Shown piece by piece: positions 26,047 through 34,456 of a stretch of DNA of 64,000 nucleotides. The position numbers and the translations under genes are program-made. Numbering within the stretch: position 1 is the stretch's first letter; the number at the start of each line of letters is the position of its first letter. The stretch is taken from assembly GCF_900111155.1 (NCBI RefSeq), contig NZ_FOGG01000019.1:1-64000 (forward strand), in the 5' to 3' direction. Source of the DNA: Pedobacter rhizosphaerae. GTDB lineage: Bacteria > Bacteroidota > Bacteroidia > Sphingobacteriales > Sphingobacteriaceae. The notes under the pieces are model-generated. The model was not told the origin of the DNA, ran no database searches, and saw nothing but the letters and a program-made list of their open reading frames with translations.

Positions 26047-26682
26047 TTATTTGCCTTTCTCGTATTTAAAATACATTAAAAGCCCGTATACTATGTGTAA
26101 TAAACCAAAGCCGAATGCCCAAAAAACCAGTCCGTATCCTACGTAAAACATACAAATCAAACCTAGTGCTACTTCACAAAAGCCTAAGTAACGTATATCG
26201 CTAAAGGTATATTTGCTTGCATTAATTAATGCCAAGCCATAAAATATTAAGCAGGTAGGTGCAATTATAATATAGGTATTTGGATAATTAAGTAATAAAG
26301 CAATAATAAAGAGGCCTCCGGCAACTAATGGGATAGATAAGTTAATTACCAGCGATCTGGAAGTTTTATCCCAGATTGGAAGATTATTTCTTTGGCTTTT
26401 TCGGTAGGTAAACAATACTCCTCCAGCCAAAGCAACGAAAAGCACAATTAATCCAAGTTTAACTAGATTATATTCCAGGTCTACCTCTCCTTCAATGCCA
26501 TAAGCATAGCCCGTTTTATTATAGAACTTATTGATTTCATCGTGAGCAAAGTAAGCACCAATTAAAGCGATTACACCTGCAAAAACGCCTGATAAACCAC
26601 TGAGTGAAATAAACCGCGATGAGCGGTCCATCATTTGCCTGATGTCTTTCAATGCATTTAGCTGTTCTTCTGTGTTGCTCAT
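26047..26682 (-). CDS. Multi-pass membrane protein, first gene of regulated operon
   Basis: A 211-residue protein with a charged N-terminus (EEQLNALKDIRQMMDRSSRF) and about six membrane helices between residues 28 and 205. Proteins of this kind often precede small winged-helix regulators in Bacteroidota, possibly sensing a membrane signal; the role is not established. The frame continues 12 codons upstream through the operator, but the ATG at 26682 is preferred because the upstream part matches that before the 25704 gene only through shared operator DNA. Confidence 0.7.
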   Translation of the reverse strand: MSNTEEQLNALKDIRQMMDRSSRFISLSGLSGVFAGVIALIGAYFAHDEINKFYNKTGYAYGIEGEVDLEYNLVKLGLIVLFVALAGGVLFTYRKSQRNNLPIWDKTSRSLVINLSIPLVAGGLFIIALLLNYPNTYIIIAPTCLIFYGLALINASKYTFSDIRYLGFCEVALGLICMFYVGYGLVFWAFGFGLLHIVYGLLMYFKYEKGK

Positions 26683-26691
26683 TTTAAAAGT

Positions 26692-26708
26692 ACTTTGTTT
26701 TTCAAAGT
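26692..26708 (-). promoter_or_regulatory. Palindromic operator 1
   Basis: Perfect 17-bp inverted repeat ACTTTG-N5-CAAAGT. Its first half is also the last part of the -7 box TAACTTTG, so a bound protein would block the promoter. It lies 9 nt before the ATG at 26682. Confidence 0.65.
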
Positions 26709-26733
26709 TAAATAACAAAATGATAATTGCAAA
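26703..26733 (-). promoter_or_regulatory. Promoter of the winged-helix operon
   Basis: Minus strand: TTTG (26733-26730), 19-nt spacer, TAACTTTG (26710-26703). Both boxes match the consensus exactly; the -7 box is embedded in operator 1. Confidence 0.75.
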
Positions 26734-26772
26734 TTTTATTTTTTATTTCTGATTTTTCGTTCTTTTCAGTGG

Positions 26773-27627
26773 TTAATATTTAACCGCAAAGGGCGCGAAG
26801 TTCAGTATGGGTAAAGTATCGAAAATCCAGCTCCCCTACTTTTCAAGGAGGGGGTGTGCGGGAAACGTGCGCAGATAGGGTGGTTGTTTTTGAACCGAAA
26901 CTGGTACGTGCGCCACGAACCAGGGGATTTACACAGAGTACGCTGAGCTAATCTTGGTTCATTAACCAGTGGTTCATTTGGTGTTTAATATTTAACCGCA
27001 AAAGGCGCGAAGTTCAGTAAGGTAAAGTATCGAAAATCCAGCTTCCCTACTTTTCAAGGAGGGGTGTGCGGAAAACGCGCGCAGATGGGGTGGTTGTTTT
27101 TGAACAGAAACTGGTACATGTGCCACAAACCAGGGGATTTACACAGAGGTCGCTGAGCTAATCTTGGTTCATTAGCCAGTGGTTCATTGGTTCATTTGGT
27201 GTTTCGGTGGTTAATATTTTACCGCAAAGGGTGCGAAGTTCAGTATGGCAAAGTATCGAAAATCCAGCTCCCCTACTTTTCAAGGAGGGGGTGTGTGTGA
27301 AACGTGCGCAGATGGGGTGGTTGTTTTTGAACCGAAACTGGTACGTGCGCCACGAACCAGGGGATTTACACAGAGGACGCTGAGCTAATCTTGGTTCATT
27401 AGCCAGTGGTTCATTCGGTGTTTAATATTTAATCGCAAAGGGCGCGAATCTCAGTAGGGCAAAGTATCGAAAATCCAGCTCCCCTACTTTTCAAGGAGGG
27501 GGTGTGTGGGAAACGTGAGCAGACGGGGGTGGTTGTTTTTGAACCGAAACTGGTACTTTTGCCACGAACAAGGGGATCTGAGAGCAGGACATTTGCACAG
27601 AGAACATTGGTTCATTCAAATGTTCAT
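26773..27627. repeat. Array of four ~212-bp tandem repeats
   Basis: Units begin with TTAATATTT at 26773, 26985, 27211 and 27422 (spacings 212, 226, 211). Each unit runs: CCGCAAAGGGCGCGAAG, AAAGTATCGAAAATCCAGC, a CCCCTACTTTTCAAGGAGGGG hairpin, GGTGGTTGTTTTTGAACCG, the stem-loop CTGGT-A-CGTG-CGC-CACG-A-ACCAG, GGGATTTACACAGAG and TGAGCTAATCTTGGTTCATT. The second stem-loop is intact in units 1 and 3 (26901-26923, 27338-27360) and mutated in units 2 and 4. Two overlapping open frames over unit 4 (27502-27753) have no family resemblance and are not genes. Confidence 0.92.
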
Positions 27628-27733
27628 TGGATTGTTTCCAATCTATTTTCTATTTACGATTTTCTATGCCAGCTCATTCTGCTGTTCTCTGCTTCCAGTA
27701 TTGTTATTAATTGTGTGCTTTGCCCTTTTTTAT

Positions 27734-27741
27734 TAAATTTG
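27734..27741 (+). promoter_or_regulatory. -7 box directly before the lolD ATG
   Basis: Exact TAnnTTTG match TAAATTTG, ending 5 nt before the ATG at 27747. Predicts a leaderless or nearly leaderless transcript. Confidence 0.5.
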
Positions 27742-27746
27742 ACGAT

Positions 27747-28397
27747 ATGCTAAAAGCCACAGGAATAAGAAAATCATACGGTAAGCTTGAAATTTTAAAG
27801 GGAGTAAATTTTGAAGTTGAAAAAGGGGAGATTGTAAGCATAATTGGCCCGTCTGGGGCTGGAAAAAGTACCTTACTCCACATTTTAGGTACTTTAGATA
27901 AGCCTGATGCCGGAGCAGTTGAATTAAAGAGTACGGTAATCAGTAAATTGAGCGGCGATTTGTTAAGTAATTTTCGTAACCAGAATATCGGTTTTGTATT
28001 TCAGTTTCATCATCTCTTACCAGAGTTTAATGCGCTGGAAAATATTTGTATACCTGCATTTATCGCTAAAACCAGTAAGAAACAGGCTGAAAGCAGGGCT
28101 TTGGAGCTTTTGGACTTATTTGGTTTAAAGGATCGTGCACTACATAAACCCAATCAGCTTTCGGGAGGCGAACAGCAGCGTATAGCTATCGCAAGAGCCC
28201 TGATTAATAATCCCTCTATAATTCTTGCCGATGAACCTTCGGGTAATCTGGATTCTGAAAATGCTTCAGCACTTCATCAGTTATTTGTGAGTTTGAGAGA
28301 TAATTTTCATCAAACTTTTGTAATTGTGACACACAATGAGCATCTGGCCAAAACCAGCGATAGGGTGGTGAGCATGAAAGATGGGCTTATTGTTTAG
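27747..28397 (+). CDS. lolD: ABC transporter ATP-binding protein, LolD type
   Basis: This 216-residue ATPase matches the LolD/MacB subfamily, which drives release of lipoproteins from the inner membrane or related export. Walker A is GPSGAGKS at 34-41, the Q-loop region reads [18 protein letters not shown] (FQ.H.LLPEF is a LolD mark), the signature is LSGGEQQR and Walker [13 protein letters not shown]. The frame is open 12 codons upstream, but the -7 box lies between; the ATG at 27747 gives the normal start. No LolC/E permease is adjacent, as is common in Bacteroidota. Confidence 0.85.
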   Translation: MLKATGIRKSYGKLEILKGVNFEVEKGEIVSIIGPSGAGKSTLLHILGTLDKPDAGAVELKSTVISKLSGDLLSNFRNQNIGFVFQFHHLLPEFNALENICIPAFIAKTSKKQAESRALELLDLFGLKDRALHKPNQLSGGEQQRIAIARALINNPSIILADEPSGNLDSENASALHQLFVSLRDNFHQTFVIVTHNEHLAKTSDRVVSMKDGLIV

Positions 28398-28487
28398 TTC
28401 ATTTATTCAATTGTTCAATGGTCATTGGTTCATTTCAAATTCAATCAATCATTCATTAACTCATTCTACTATTCATTCATTTAATAA
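28398..28487 (+). repeat. TTCATT-rich spacer
   Basis: The 90 bp between lolD and the next gene is made of degenerate TTCATT/TTCAAT words (about ten), similar to the GGTTCATT tails of the 212-bp array units. No promoter is evident. Confidence 0.5.
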
Positions 28488-28967
28488 ATGAAAATACTTA
28501 TTACCGGCGGTAATAGCGCCAAAGCATTAAAATTATTAAAAGCATTTCCAAATCATTTCGTTTTACTTGGCGATTATGGTGACGTTCCTTCTGTTTTAAC
28601 TGAAAAATACGGTTTCGCATCTTTTGGAACGCTAAACAAAGAGAGTATAGCGCATATTTTCTTGAATTTTTGTATCACCGAATCCATCGATTGTATTATT
28701 CCTTTAAAAGAATTTGAGTTAGAACCCCTGGCAAAATCGGCAGTGCTATTCGATGAGTATAACATCCAGGTGTTACTGCCTGATGCAGCTGTTATAGCGG
28801 ATTTTATTGATCAGGACAATCAGGCTTTCGCAAATTTTGCAATTTTTATTGATGGAACATGTATTTATTCTACAGCTGAAATCCCTGGTAAACCTACCCA
28901 CCAGCCACTTAATGGCATATATGGCTATAATGAAAACAGTAATGAATTAAAACTATTTACAATCTAA
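28488..28967 (+). CDS. Pre-ATP-grasp-like protein lacking the ATP-binding domains
   Basis: The 159-residue protein begins MKILITGGNSAKALKLLK and has DCIIPLKEFELEPLAKSAVLF near 65-85 followed by YNIQVLLPDA: this is the layout of the N-terminal pre-ATP-grasp Rossmann domain of carbamoyl-phosphate-synthase-like ligases. The ATP-grasp domain that should follow is missing; the chain ends about 60 residues later with an unrelated tail. It is followed after 1 nt by the HAD-like gene. I cannot tell whether it is a stable partner protein or the remnant of a larger enzyme. Confidence 0.55.
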   Translation: MKILITGGNSAKALKLLKAFPNHFVLLGDYGDVPSVLTEKYGFASFGTLNKESIAHIFLNFCITESIDCIIPLKEFELEPLAKSAVLFDEYNIQVLLPDAAVIADFIDQDNQAFANFAIFIDGTCIYSTAEIPGKPTHQPLNGIYGYNENSNELKLFTI

Positions 28968-28968
28968 A

Positions 28969-29577
28969 ATGGATAATTTCACTTTCGCTAAAGATAAACA
29001 ATTGGTTATTTTTGAATTGGACGACGTACTTTTCCCTTCAAAAGATTATTTATTACAAGTTTATTATCTTTTTGCCCAATTTATAGAGTATACTGAGCAA
29101 AAAAATGCGGCTAACATATTAGATTTTATGCGGAATCATTATGAGGCAAGTGGAACGGAGGATTTGTTTGCAAAAACGGCCTCGCAATTTGACTTAGATG
29201 AAAAGTATCAGCATAATTTTGATCTTTTGCATCAAACAGCCCGTCTACCGTTAAAGCTTTTACTTTATCAAAATATATTGGATTTTCTTCAGGAATTAGT
29301 GGTTAACCGAAAGAAAATTGTAATTGTAACTGCCGGAAATCCGGAGCAACAGTTAAATAAGATTAAGCAAACAGAATGGAATGGACTGGAGCAGTATTTA
29401 ACCGTTTTCTTTGTTGATGAGCTGAATCAGCCAAAGTCTGAAGTCTTTCAGAACATATTAAATGATAGTAACTTAAACGCCAATGAAGTGTTGGTTGTAG
29501 GTGCAAATAATTTTGATGCACATCAATCCAAATTAATTAATTTGCCGTATATTGAGTCACTAGAAATTTACAAATAG
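28969..29577 (+). CDS. HAD-superfamily protein with degenerate active site
   Basis: The 202-residue protein has the overall HAD hydrolase layout: motif I region VIFELDDVLFPS, motif II VTAG near residue 121, motif III Lys in PKSEVF near 162, motif IV VVGANNFDAHQ near 175. The catalytic nucleophile Asp is replaced by Glu (Glu16), and the motif IV acidic residue that binds magnesium reads Ala (GAN for the usual GDS). It is therefore probably not a normal phosphatase. The gene lies 1 nt after the pre-ATP-grasp gene and 3 nt before the S41 peptidase gene, so the three are one operon. Confidence 0.72.
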   Translation: MDNFTFAKDKQLVIFELDDVLFPSKDYLLQVYYLFAQFIEYTEQKNAANILDFMRNHYEASGTEDLFAKTASQFDLDEKYQHNFDLLHQTARLPLKLLLYQNILDFLQELVVNRKKIVIVTAGNPEQQLNKIKQTEWNGLEQYLTVFFVDELNQPKSEVFQNILNDSNLNANEVLVVGANNFDAHQSKLINLPYIESLEIYK

Positions 29578-29580
29578 AAA

Positions 29581-31128
29581 ATGATGAGAAAGGTATTTGT
29601 ACAGCGGTATCTATTGTACTTGTTTATTGCAGGATTTACCCTGTTAAGTGCTTGTAAAAAGGATAAAAGCGAGCAGGCTAATAATGACCCTGGTGTTCCA
29701 GAAACAAATAATCTTCAAACACCAACGTCAGACAGGAATTTGTTAACAAAGGATTCGATATTTTTATATGCGAAACAAATCTACCTTTGGAATCCAAGTC
29801 TGCCAAGTTACGATAACTTTAATCCGAGGAAATATACCAGTAACCAAAGCTTGTTGTATGCCTTAACTCAAATTCCGATTAACCAACAAACGGGAAAACC
29901 ATATGAGTATGTGGCAAATTCCAGCACTTCAAAATATTCTTTTATTGATGATGGATCTGTTGCCGGACAGTTAGGCGGAACAGGTGCCGATTTTGGTTTC
30001 TCATTGGCTTTTGATGGCGCAAACTTATTAAAAGTGAGGTATGTTTATCCTACTTCACCGGCCGATGTAAAGGGATTAAAACGTGGATATTTAGTAACTA
30101 AAGTAAATGGAGTTGGCGTTTTGAGATCAAGCCAGTCGGATATTGCTAATTTAAATAACGCATTATTTGGCGATCATCCTTCCATTACCCTGAGTGTTAC
30201 TAAACCCGATCAAACTACAGCAGATATTGTTGTTAACCGCGCTACTTATAGCATCAATCCGATTCTGTTTACTAAAATTTATACCATTGGTGCAAAAAAA
30301 GTAGGTTACATTGTTTTCAATAGCTTTACCACCAATTCTGGCGCGGGGCTTGAAGATGCTTTTAAACAGTTTGCAACTGGTGGTGTTACAGAGCTTGTTG
30401 TCGATTTACGCTACAATGGTGGAGGATCTGTGGCAACCTCTGAACTTTTTACAAACTTAATAGCACCTCCTTCACAAAATCAGAAGGTAATGTATACCAC
30501 TTACTGGACTCAGAAGATGCAGGATGGACAAGCAACTATTTTGCAAAACCAAAAATTTTATGCCAAAGGAACAGATGGTATCACCCGTTTATATTCATTT
30601 TTTGATTATCCCTATAAGCCTACCATGGCGGCAGGTAATCAGGAAGTTTTTGCTAAAAAGGGAACATTAAATGGTGTAACCAGAGTTTATTTCTTAGTTA
30701 CAGGAGGTACAGCATCGGCAAGCGAGCTATTAATTAATAATTTGAAACCTGTTGTAGACGTAAAGTTAATTGGTAGGACTACCTATGGTAAGCCTGTAGG
30801 GTTTTTCTCTGTGAAAATAGATAAGTATGATCTTTATGTGCCGCAATTTCAAACTAAAAATCAGTTGAACCAAGGCGATTACTTTGATGGCATGACAGTA
30901 GACAGGACAGTTGATGATGATTTAAGTAAAGAATTTGGAGATACTGAAGAGGGCATGCTTAAACAAGCATTGTATTATTCTGAAAATGGCAAGTTTAGTG
31001 CTCTTGTAAATGAAAATAGATTGAGCAGTACATCAGGAATTACAAGGGCAGATATTGATAGTAAAAACCAACAACTTGATCATGACTTTAAAGGCATGGT
31101 AGAGACGAGAAAATTGAAATTAAAATAA
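29581..31128 (+). CDS. S41-family peptidase lipoprotein
   Basis: This 515-residue protein is exported and lipid-anchored (signal ending LLSAC, Cys25). After a low-complexity linker, an N-terminal helical domain and a PDZ-like domain (VYPTSPADVKGLKRGYLVTKVNG) precede the S41 peptidase core. The catalytic Ser lies in TGGTASASELLINNL near residue 380 and the Lys in TTYGKPVG near 400, so the Ser-Lys dyad is intact. Such proteases degrade tails of periplasmic or outer-membrane proteins. It is the last gene of the operon, closed by the terminator at 31146. Confidence 0.88.
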   Translation: MMRKVFVQRYLLYLFIAGFTLLSACKKDKSEQANNDPGVPETNNLQTPTSDRNLLTKDSIFLYAKQIYLWNPSLPSYDNFNPRKYTSNQSLLYALTQIPINQQTGKPYEYVANSSTSKYSFIDDGSVAGQLGGTGADFGFSLAFDGANLLKVRYVYPTSPADVKGLKRGYLVTKVNGVGVLRSSQSDIANLNNALFGDHPSITLSVTKPDQTTADIVVNRATYSINPILFTKIYTIGAKKVGYIVFNSFTTNSGAGLEDAFKQFATGGVTELVVDLRYNGGGSVATSELFTNLIAPPSQNQKVMYTTYWTQKMQDGQATILQNQKFYAKGTDGITRLYSFFDYPYKPTMAAGNQEVFAKKGTLNGVTRVYFLVTGGTASASELLINNLKPVVDVKLIGRTTYGKPVGFFSVKIDKYDLYVPQFQTKNQLNQGDYFDGMTVDRTVDDDLSKEFGDTEEGMLKQALYYSENGKFSALVNENRLSSTSGITRADIDSKNQQLDHDFKGMVETRKLKLK

Positions 31129-31145
31129 ACCAAGCAATATTTTTG

Positions 31146-31178
31146 AACCGATAGCGTAATAACTATCGGTTTTTTTTT
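31146..31178 (+). terminator. Terminator after the S41 peptidase gene
   Basis: AACCGATAG (31146-31154) pairs with CTATCGGTT (31163-31171), followed by T's. Confidence 0.88.
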
Positions 31179-31266
31179 ATCTTAATTATTACAAAAATGA
31201 AGCAGTAAAAGGTTGCATTTTTTGTGAAATTTTGATAAGCTTGTTATATAAATCGTTAAGAGAATT

Positions 31267-31533
31267 ATGCCGATAGAAATAGTTGAAAAAGAGCACATAG
31301 GATATTTAAACATCATCAGCGCTAAAGAAGATCATACAGACGAATTGAGATCTAAACTGGATGAAGCGCAGCGTTTGGGAAATGAATTTAAGTCCAAAGC
31401 AGTAATTACATTTAATACCACCATCGGACCAAAAAGAGTAGATACAACAGTTTGGTCGGTAACGGAGAAGTACGTTCAATTGAAAAATAATGTTCACATT
31501 CCGATAAAAAGCTTAATAGATATCGATTTTTAA
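31267..31533 (+). CDS. Conserved small protein of unknown function
   Basis: An 88-residue cytoplasmic protein without signal or membrane helix. It has an amphipathic helix (residues 20-43, DHTDELRSKLDEAQRLGNEF) followed by a beta-rich half (KAVITFNTTIGPKRVDTTVW, then HIPIKSLIDIDF). Codon use and the clean helix/strand pattern support a real gene; it reads toward dprA with a 58-nt gap and may be cotranscribed. I do not recognise a family. Confidence 0.65.
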   Translation: MPIEIVEKEHIGYLNIISAKEDHTDELRSKLDEAQRLGNEFKSKAVITFNTTIGPKRVDTTVWSVTEKYVQLKNNVHIPIKSLIDIDF

Positions 31534-31591
31534 GGCTGCTTGTTTAAGGAAATAAATCATCCCGCGTTTTATTTACCTTATTAAAATCTGA

Positions 31592-32686
31592 ATGAGTACG
31601 CTTCATAAAATTGCATTAACATTTATTAAAAATATTGGCCCCGTAACGGCTAAACATTTATTAGCCTATTGTGGTAGTGCTGAAGCTGTCTTCTTAGCAA
31701 ATAAAAAACAGCTCTTGCAGATACCGGGTATAGGAGAGAAGACTATAACATCTATACTTGCTACTGATGCATTAATAAAAGCAGAACGGGAACTGCTTTT
31801 TATTAAAAAACATGGTATTCAGCCATTATTTTTTTCAGATGAGGATTATCCGAAACGCCTGAAAAACTGTTATGACGCACCAATATTACTGTATTATAAA
31901 GGTGTCGCTGATTTAAACCATCCGCGAATAGTTAGTATTGTTGGTACAAGAAATGCCTCAGAATATGGACGAAATCTGTGCCGGGCATTAGCTGAGGTAC
32001 TGACTGCTTACGATATTGTGGTGGTGAGTGGTTTAGCCTATGGGATTGATGTTTGTGCGCATCAGGAATGTTTAGCTCACAATATTCCTAACATTGGGAT
32101 TCTGGGACATGGATTAGATCGGTTGTATCCACAGGTTCATAAAGAAATTTCTCAGCAAATGGTGCTAAATGGTGGTTTGCTTACAGAATATCCCACTTTA
32201 ACGAATCCGGATCGGCAAAATTTTCCTCAAAGAAACCGAATTATTGCCGGAATTTCAGATGCTACTATTGTGGTGGAAGCTTCCAGAAAAGGTGGTGCCC
32301 TTATCACGGCAGAGATCGCAAATTCTTATAATAAGGATGTTTTTGCCTTTCCTGGCAGAACAAACGATCTATTTTCTGAAGGCTGTAATTTTCTGATCAA
32401 AACCAATCGCGCCGCATTGATCAATAGTGCAAAAGATCTGATTTACTATTTAGGCTGGGATATCATTCCTGTTCAGGAAAAGCCTGCTATACAAACCGCC
32501 CTGCCTATCCATTTATCAGCACAAGAAAAAAGTGTAGTAACTGCTTTAACCAATGGGGCCTTGAGTATTGATGAACTGACTTATCAATTTAAAATTTCTG
32601 CGGGAAAATTGCCCATAGTATTACTTACTTTAGAAATGCAGGGGATAATTATTTCATTACCCGGAAAGGTTTATAAGCTGGTATAA
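31592..32686 (+). CDS. dprA: DNA-processing protein DprA
   Basis: This 364-residue protein protects incoming single-stranded DNA and loads RecA in natural transformation. An N-terminal helix-hairpin-helix part (LLQIPGIGEKTITSIL near 45-60) precedes the Rossmann-like DprA domain with VGTRNASEYGR, VVSGLAYGIDVCAH, TEYP and FPQRNRIIAGISDATIVVEA, all hallmark motifs. A C-terminal winged-helix domain starts near residue 305 (LSAQEKSVVTALTNGALSID). It stands before the cystathionine synthase gene. Whether the organism is competent cannot be inferred; dprA is also common in non-competent species. Confidence 0.95.
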   Translation: MSTLHKIALTFIKNIGPVTAKHLLAYCGSAEAVFLANKKQLLQIPGIGEKTITSILATDALIKAERELLFIKKHGIQPLFFSDEDYPKRLKNCYDAPILLYYKGVADLNHPRIVSIVGTRNASEYGRNLCRALAEVLTAYDIVVVSGLAYGIDVCAHQECLAHNIPNIGILGHGLDRLYPQVHKEISQQMVLNGGLLTEYPTLTNPDRQNFPQRNRIIAGISDATIVVEASRKGGALITAEIANSYNKDVFAFPGRTNDLFSEGCNFLIKTNRAALINSAKDLIYYLGWDIIPVQEKPAIQTALPIHLSAQEKSVVTALTNGALSIDELTYQFKISAGKLPIVLLTLEMQGIIISLPGKVYKLV

Positions 32687-32804
32687 GATTTTCTGAAGGC
32701 AAAATGCCGAATAAACAATCTATAATGCCTATCATAATTATAGATTATGATATTAAATTTTGAAAATTTAGTTTATTTAAAATAATGTTTTAATTAAGTA
32801 ATGC

Positions 32805-32838
32805 TTTGTAAAATACTTAATGCCTTTTATTAGATTTG
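32805..32838 (+). promoter_or_regulatory. Promoter directly before the CBS gene (possible leaderless start)
   Basis: TTTG at 32805-32808, a 22-nt spacer, and exact -7 box TAGATTTG at 32831-32838, ending 4 nt before the ATG at 32843. Both boxes are present. Confidence 0.55.
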
Positions 32839-32842
32839 CAAT

Positions 32843-34204
32843 ATGTGGTACAATAATATTTTAGAAACCATTGGTAATACACCATTGGTAAAATTGAATA
32901 CGATTACTAAAGGGATTCCTGCTACTGTTTTGGCGAAAATTGAAACAACAAACCCTGGAAATTCTATCAAAGACCGTATGGCGGTGAAGATGATTGAAGA
33001 TGCAGAGCAGAGCGGAAAATTGAAACCTGGCGGAACCATTATCGAGGGAACTTCCGGAAATACCGGAATGGGCCTGGCTATGGCTGCCATTATTAAAGGT
33101 TACAAATGTATTTTTACCACAACTGATAAGCAGTCTAAAGAAAAGGTTGACGCTTTACGTGCCTTTGGTGCCGAAGTTATTGTTTGTCCAACAAACGTTG
33201 AACCTGAAGATCCCCGTTCTTATTACTCTGTTTCTTCTCGTTTAGAGCGTGAAGTACCTAATTCCTGGAAACCAAATCAGTATGATAATTTGTCTAATTC
33301 GCAGGCACACTACGAGCAAACAGGACCAGAAATATGGGAACAAACAGAAGGTAAAATTACCCATTTAGTGGTGGGCGTTGGTACTGGTGGAACCATATCA
33401 GGTACAGGCAAGTATTTAAAAGAAAAGAATCCAGATATTAAAATTTGGGGGATTGATACCTATGGCTCTGTATTTAAAAAATATAAAGAGACGGGTATTT
33501 TTGATAAGGATGAAATTTATCCTTATATCACAGAAGGTATTGGTGAGGATTTTCTTCCTGCAAATGTTAATTTCGATGTAGTAGATCTTTTTGAAAAAGT
33601 AACAGATAAAGACGCGGCCTTAATGACCCGGGATATCGCCAGAAAAGAAGGGATTTTCGTAGGTAATTCGGCAGGTGCGGCAGTGGCGGGATTGATACAA
33701 TTGAAAGAGAAGTTGAAACCAGAAGATGTAGTGGTTATTATTTTTCATGACCATGGCAGCCGGTATATGGGTAAAATGTATAATGAAGATTGGTTACGTG
33801 AACGTGGATTTTTACAAGATGAGAAATTAACCGCCAAATCGATTCTGGCTAAAAAGGAAAGCACAGAGATTGTAACCCTTGATGCTCAAAAATCAGTTCT
33901 GGAAGCCATTAATACCATTAAATCAATGAATATTTCTCAGATTCCGGTTACGCAACAGGGGATGATTGTAGGTAAAATTGCAGAAAGCGATATTTTATCT
34001 GCTTTGTTGGAAAACCCAGGGTTAAAATCGGCACCAATTGCAGAAATTATGACAGCTACTTTTCCATTTGTTGATTTAAATACTTCTATTGATAAGATTT
34101 CATCATTGATTAACAAAGAAAACTCTGCTGTACTGGTAGAGGCCGAATCTGGAAAAATTGAGATTATTACACAGTACGATATTATTAATGCGATATCGGG
34201 GTAA
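32843..34204 (+). CDS. cbs: Pyridoxal-phosphate cystathionine beta-synthase with CBS domains
   Basis: This 453-residue enzyme joins the fold II PLP family. The PLP lysine is Lys43 in NPGNSIKDRMA, and the phosphate loop is EGTSGNTGMGLA near 68-79. The C-terminal 120 residues (from about 330) hold a pair of CBS domains (VLEAINTIKSMNISQIPV and the following repeat), which bind adenosyl ligands and usually regulate activity. There is no N-terminal heme domain. It makes cystathionine from serine and homocysteine or cysteine from an activated serine; sequence alone does not decide. Four hairpins follow its stop. Confidence 0.92.
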   Translation: MWYNNILETIGNTPLVKLNTITKGIPATVLAKIETTNPGNSIKDRMAVKMIEDAEQSGKLKPGGTIIEGTSGNTGMGLAMAAIIKGYKCIFTTTDKQSKEKVDALRAFGAEVIVCPTNVEPEDPRSYYSVSSRLEREVPNSWKPNQYDNLSNSQAHYEQTGPEIWEQTEGKITHLVVGVGTGGTISGTGKYLKEKNPDIKIWGIDTYGSVFKKYKETGIFDKDEIYPYITEGIGEDFLPANVNFDVVDLFEKVTDKDAALMTRDIARKEGIFVGNSAGAAVAGLIQLKEKLKPEDVVVIIFHDHGSRYMGKMYNEDWLRERGFLQDEKLTAKSILAKKESTEIVTLDAQKSVLEAINTIKSMNISQIPVTQQGMIVGKIAESDILSALLENPGLKSAPIAEIMTATFPFVDLNTSIDKISSLINKENSAVLVEAESGKIEIITQYDIINAISG

Positions 34205-34287
34205 GCATGTATGACAGTAACCATGCTCCTTAGCTTTTACTGTGACAGGTTAGGTTGGGATTTGTTTTATTGACTTTATCTTAAAGA

Positions 34288-34407
34288 TGCTGAAACAAGT
34301 TCAGCAAGACGATTACGAAAAAAATCCTCTACAGGATTCATCACACCATCCGTCCCCCTGAATTTATTTCAGGGTCTTATCACAAAGTTGCTGAGGTAAA
34401 ATCAGCA
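34288..34407. repeat. Three 19-nt palindromic hairpins with shared CTGA arms
   Basis: TGCTGAA/TTCAGCA (34288-34306), CCCTGAA/TTCAGGG (34356-34374) and TGCTGA/TCAGCA (34389-34407), each 19 nt, plus a small AATCCT/AGGATT hairpin at 34323-34338. The shared arm sequence suggests amplified dispersed palindromes rather than chance. No coding potential. Confidence 0.7.
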
Positions 34408-34456
34408 GAGCATGATTTGAGATATTACAGGTCAACGCTATTTATAAAAAGAAAGT

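Noticed and set aside
26773..27627. Insertion sequence or transposon
   Set aside because: No transposase frame or terminal inverted repeats were seen around the tandem units.
27502..27753. Two overlapping plus-strand open frames before lolD
   Set aside because: They run through repeat unit 4 and the spacer, have no recognised domain and do not correspond to frames in the other units.
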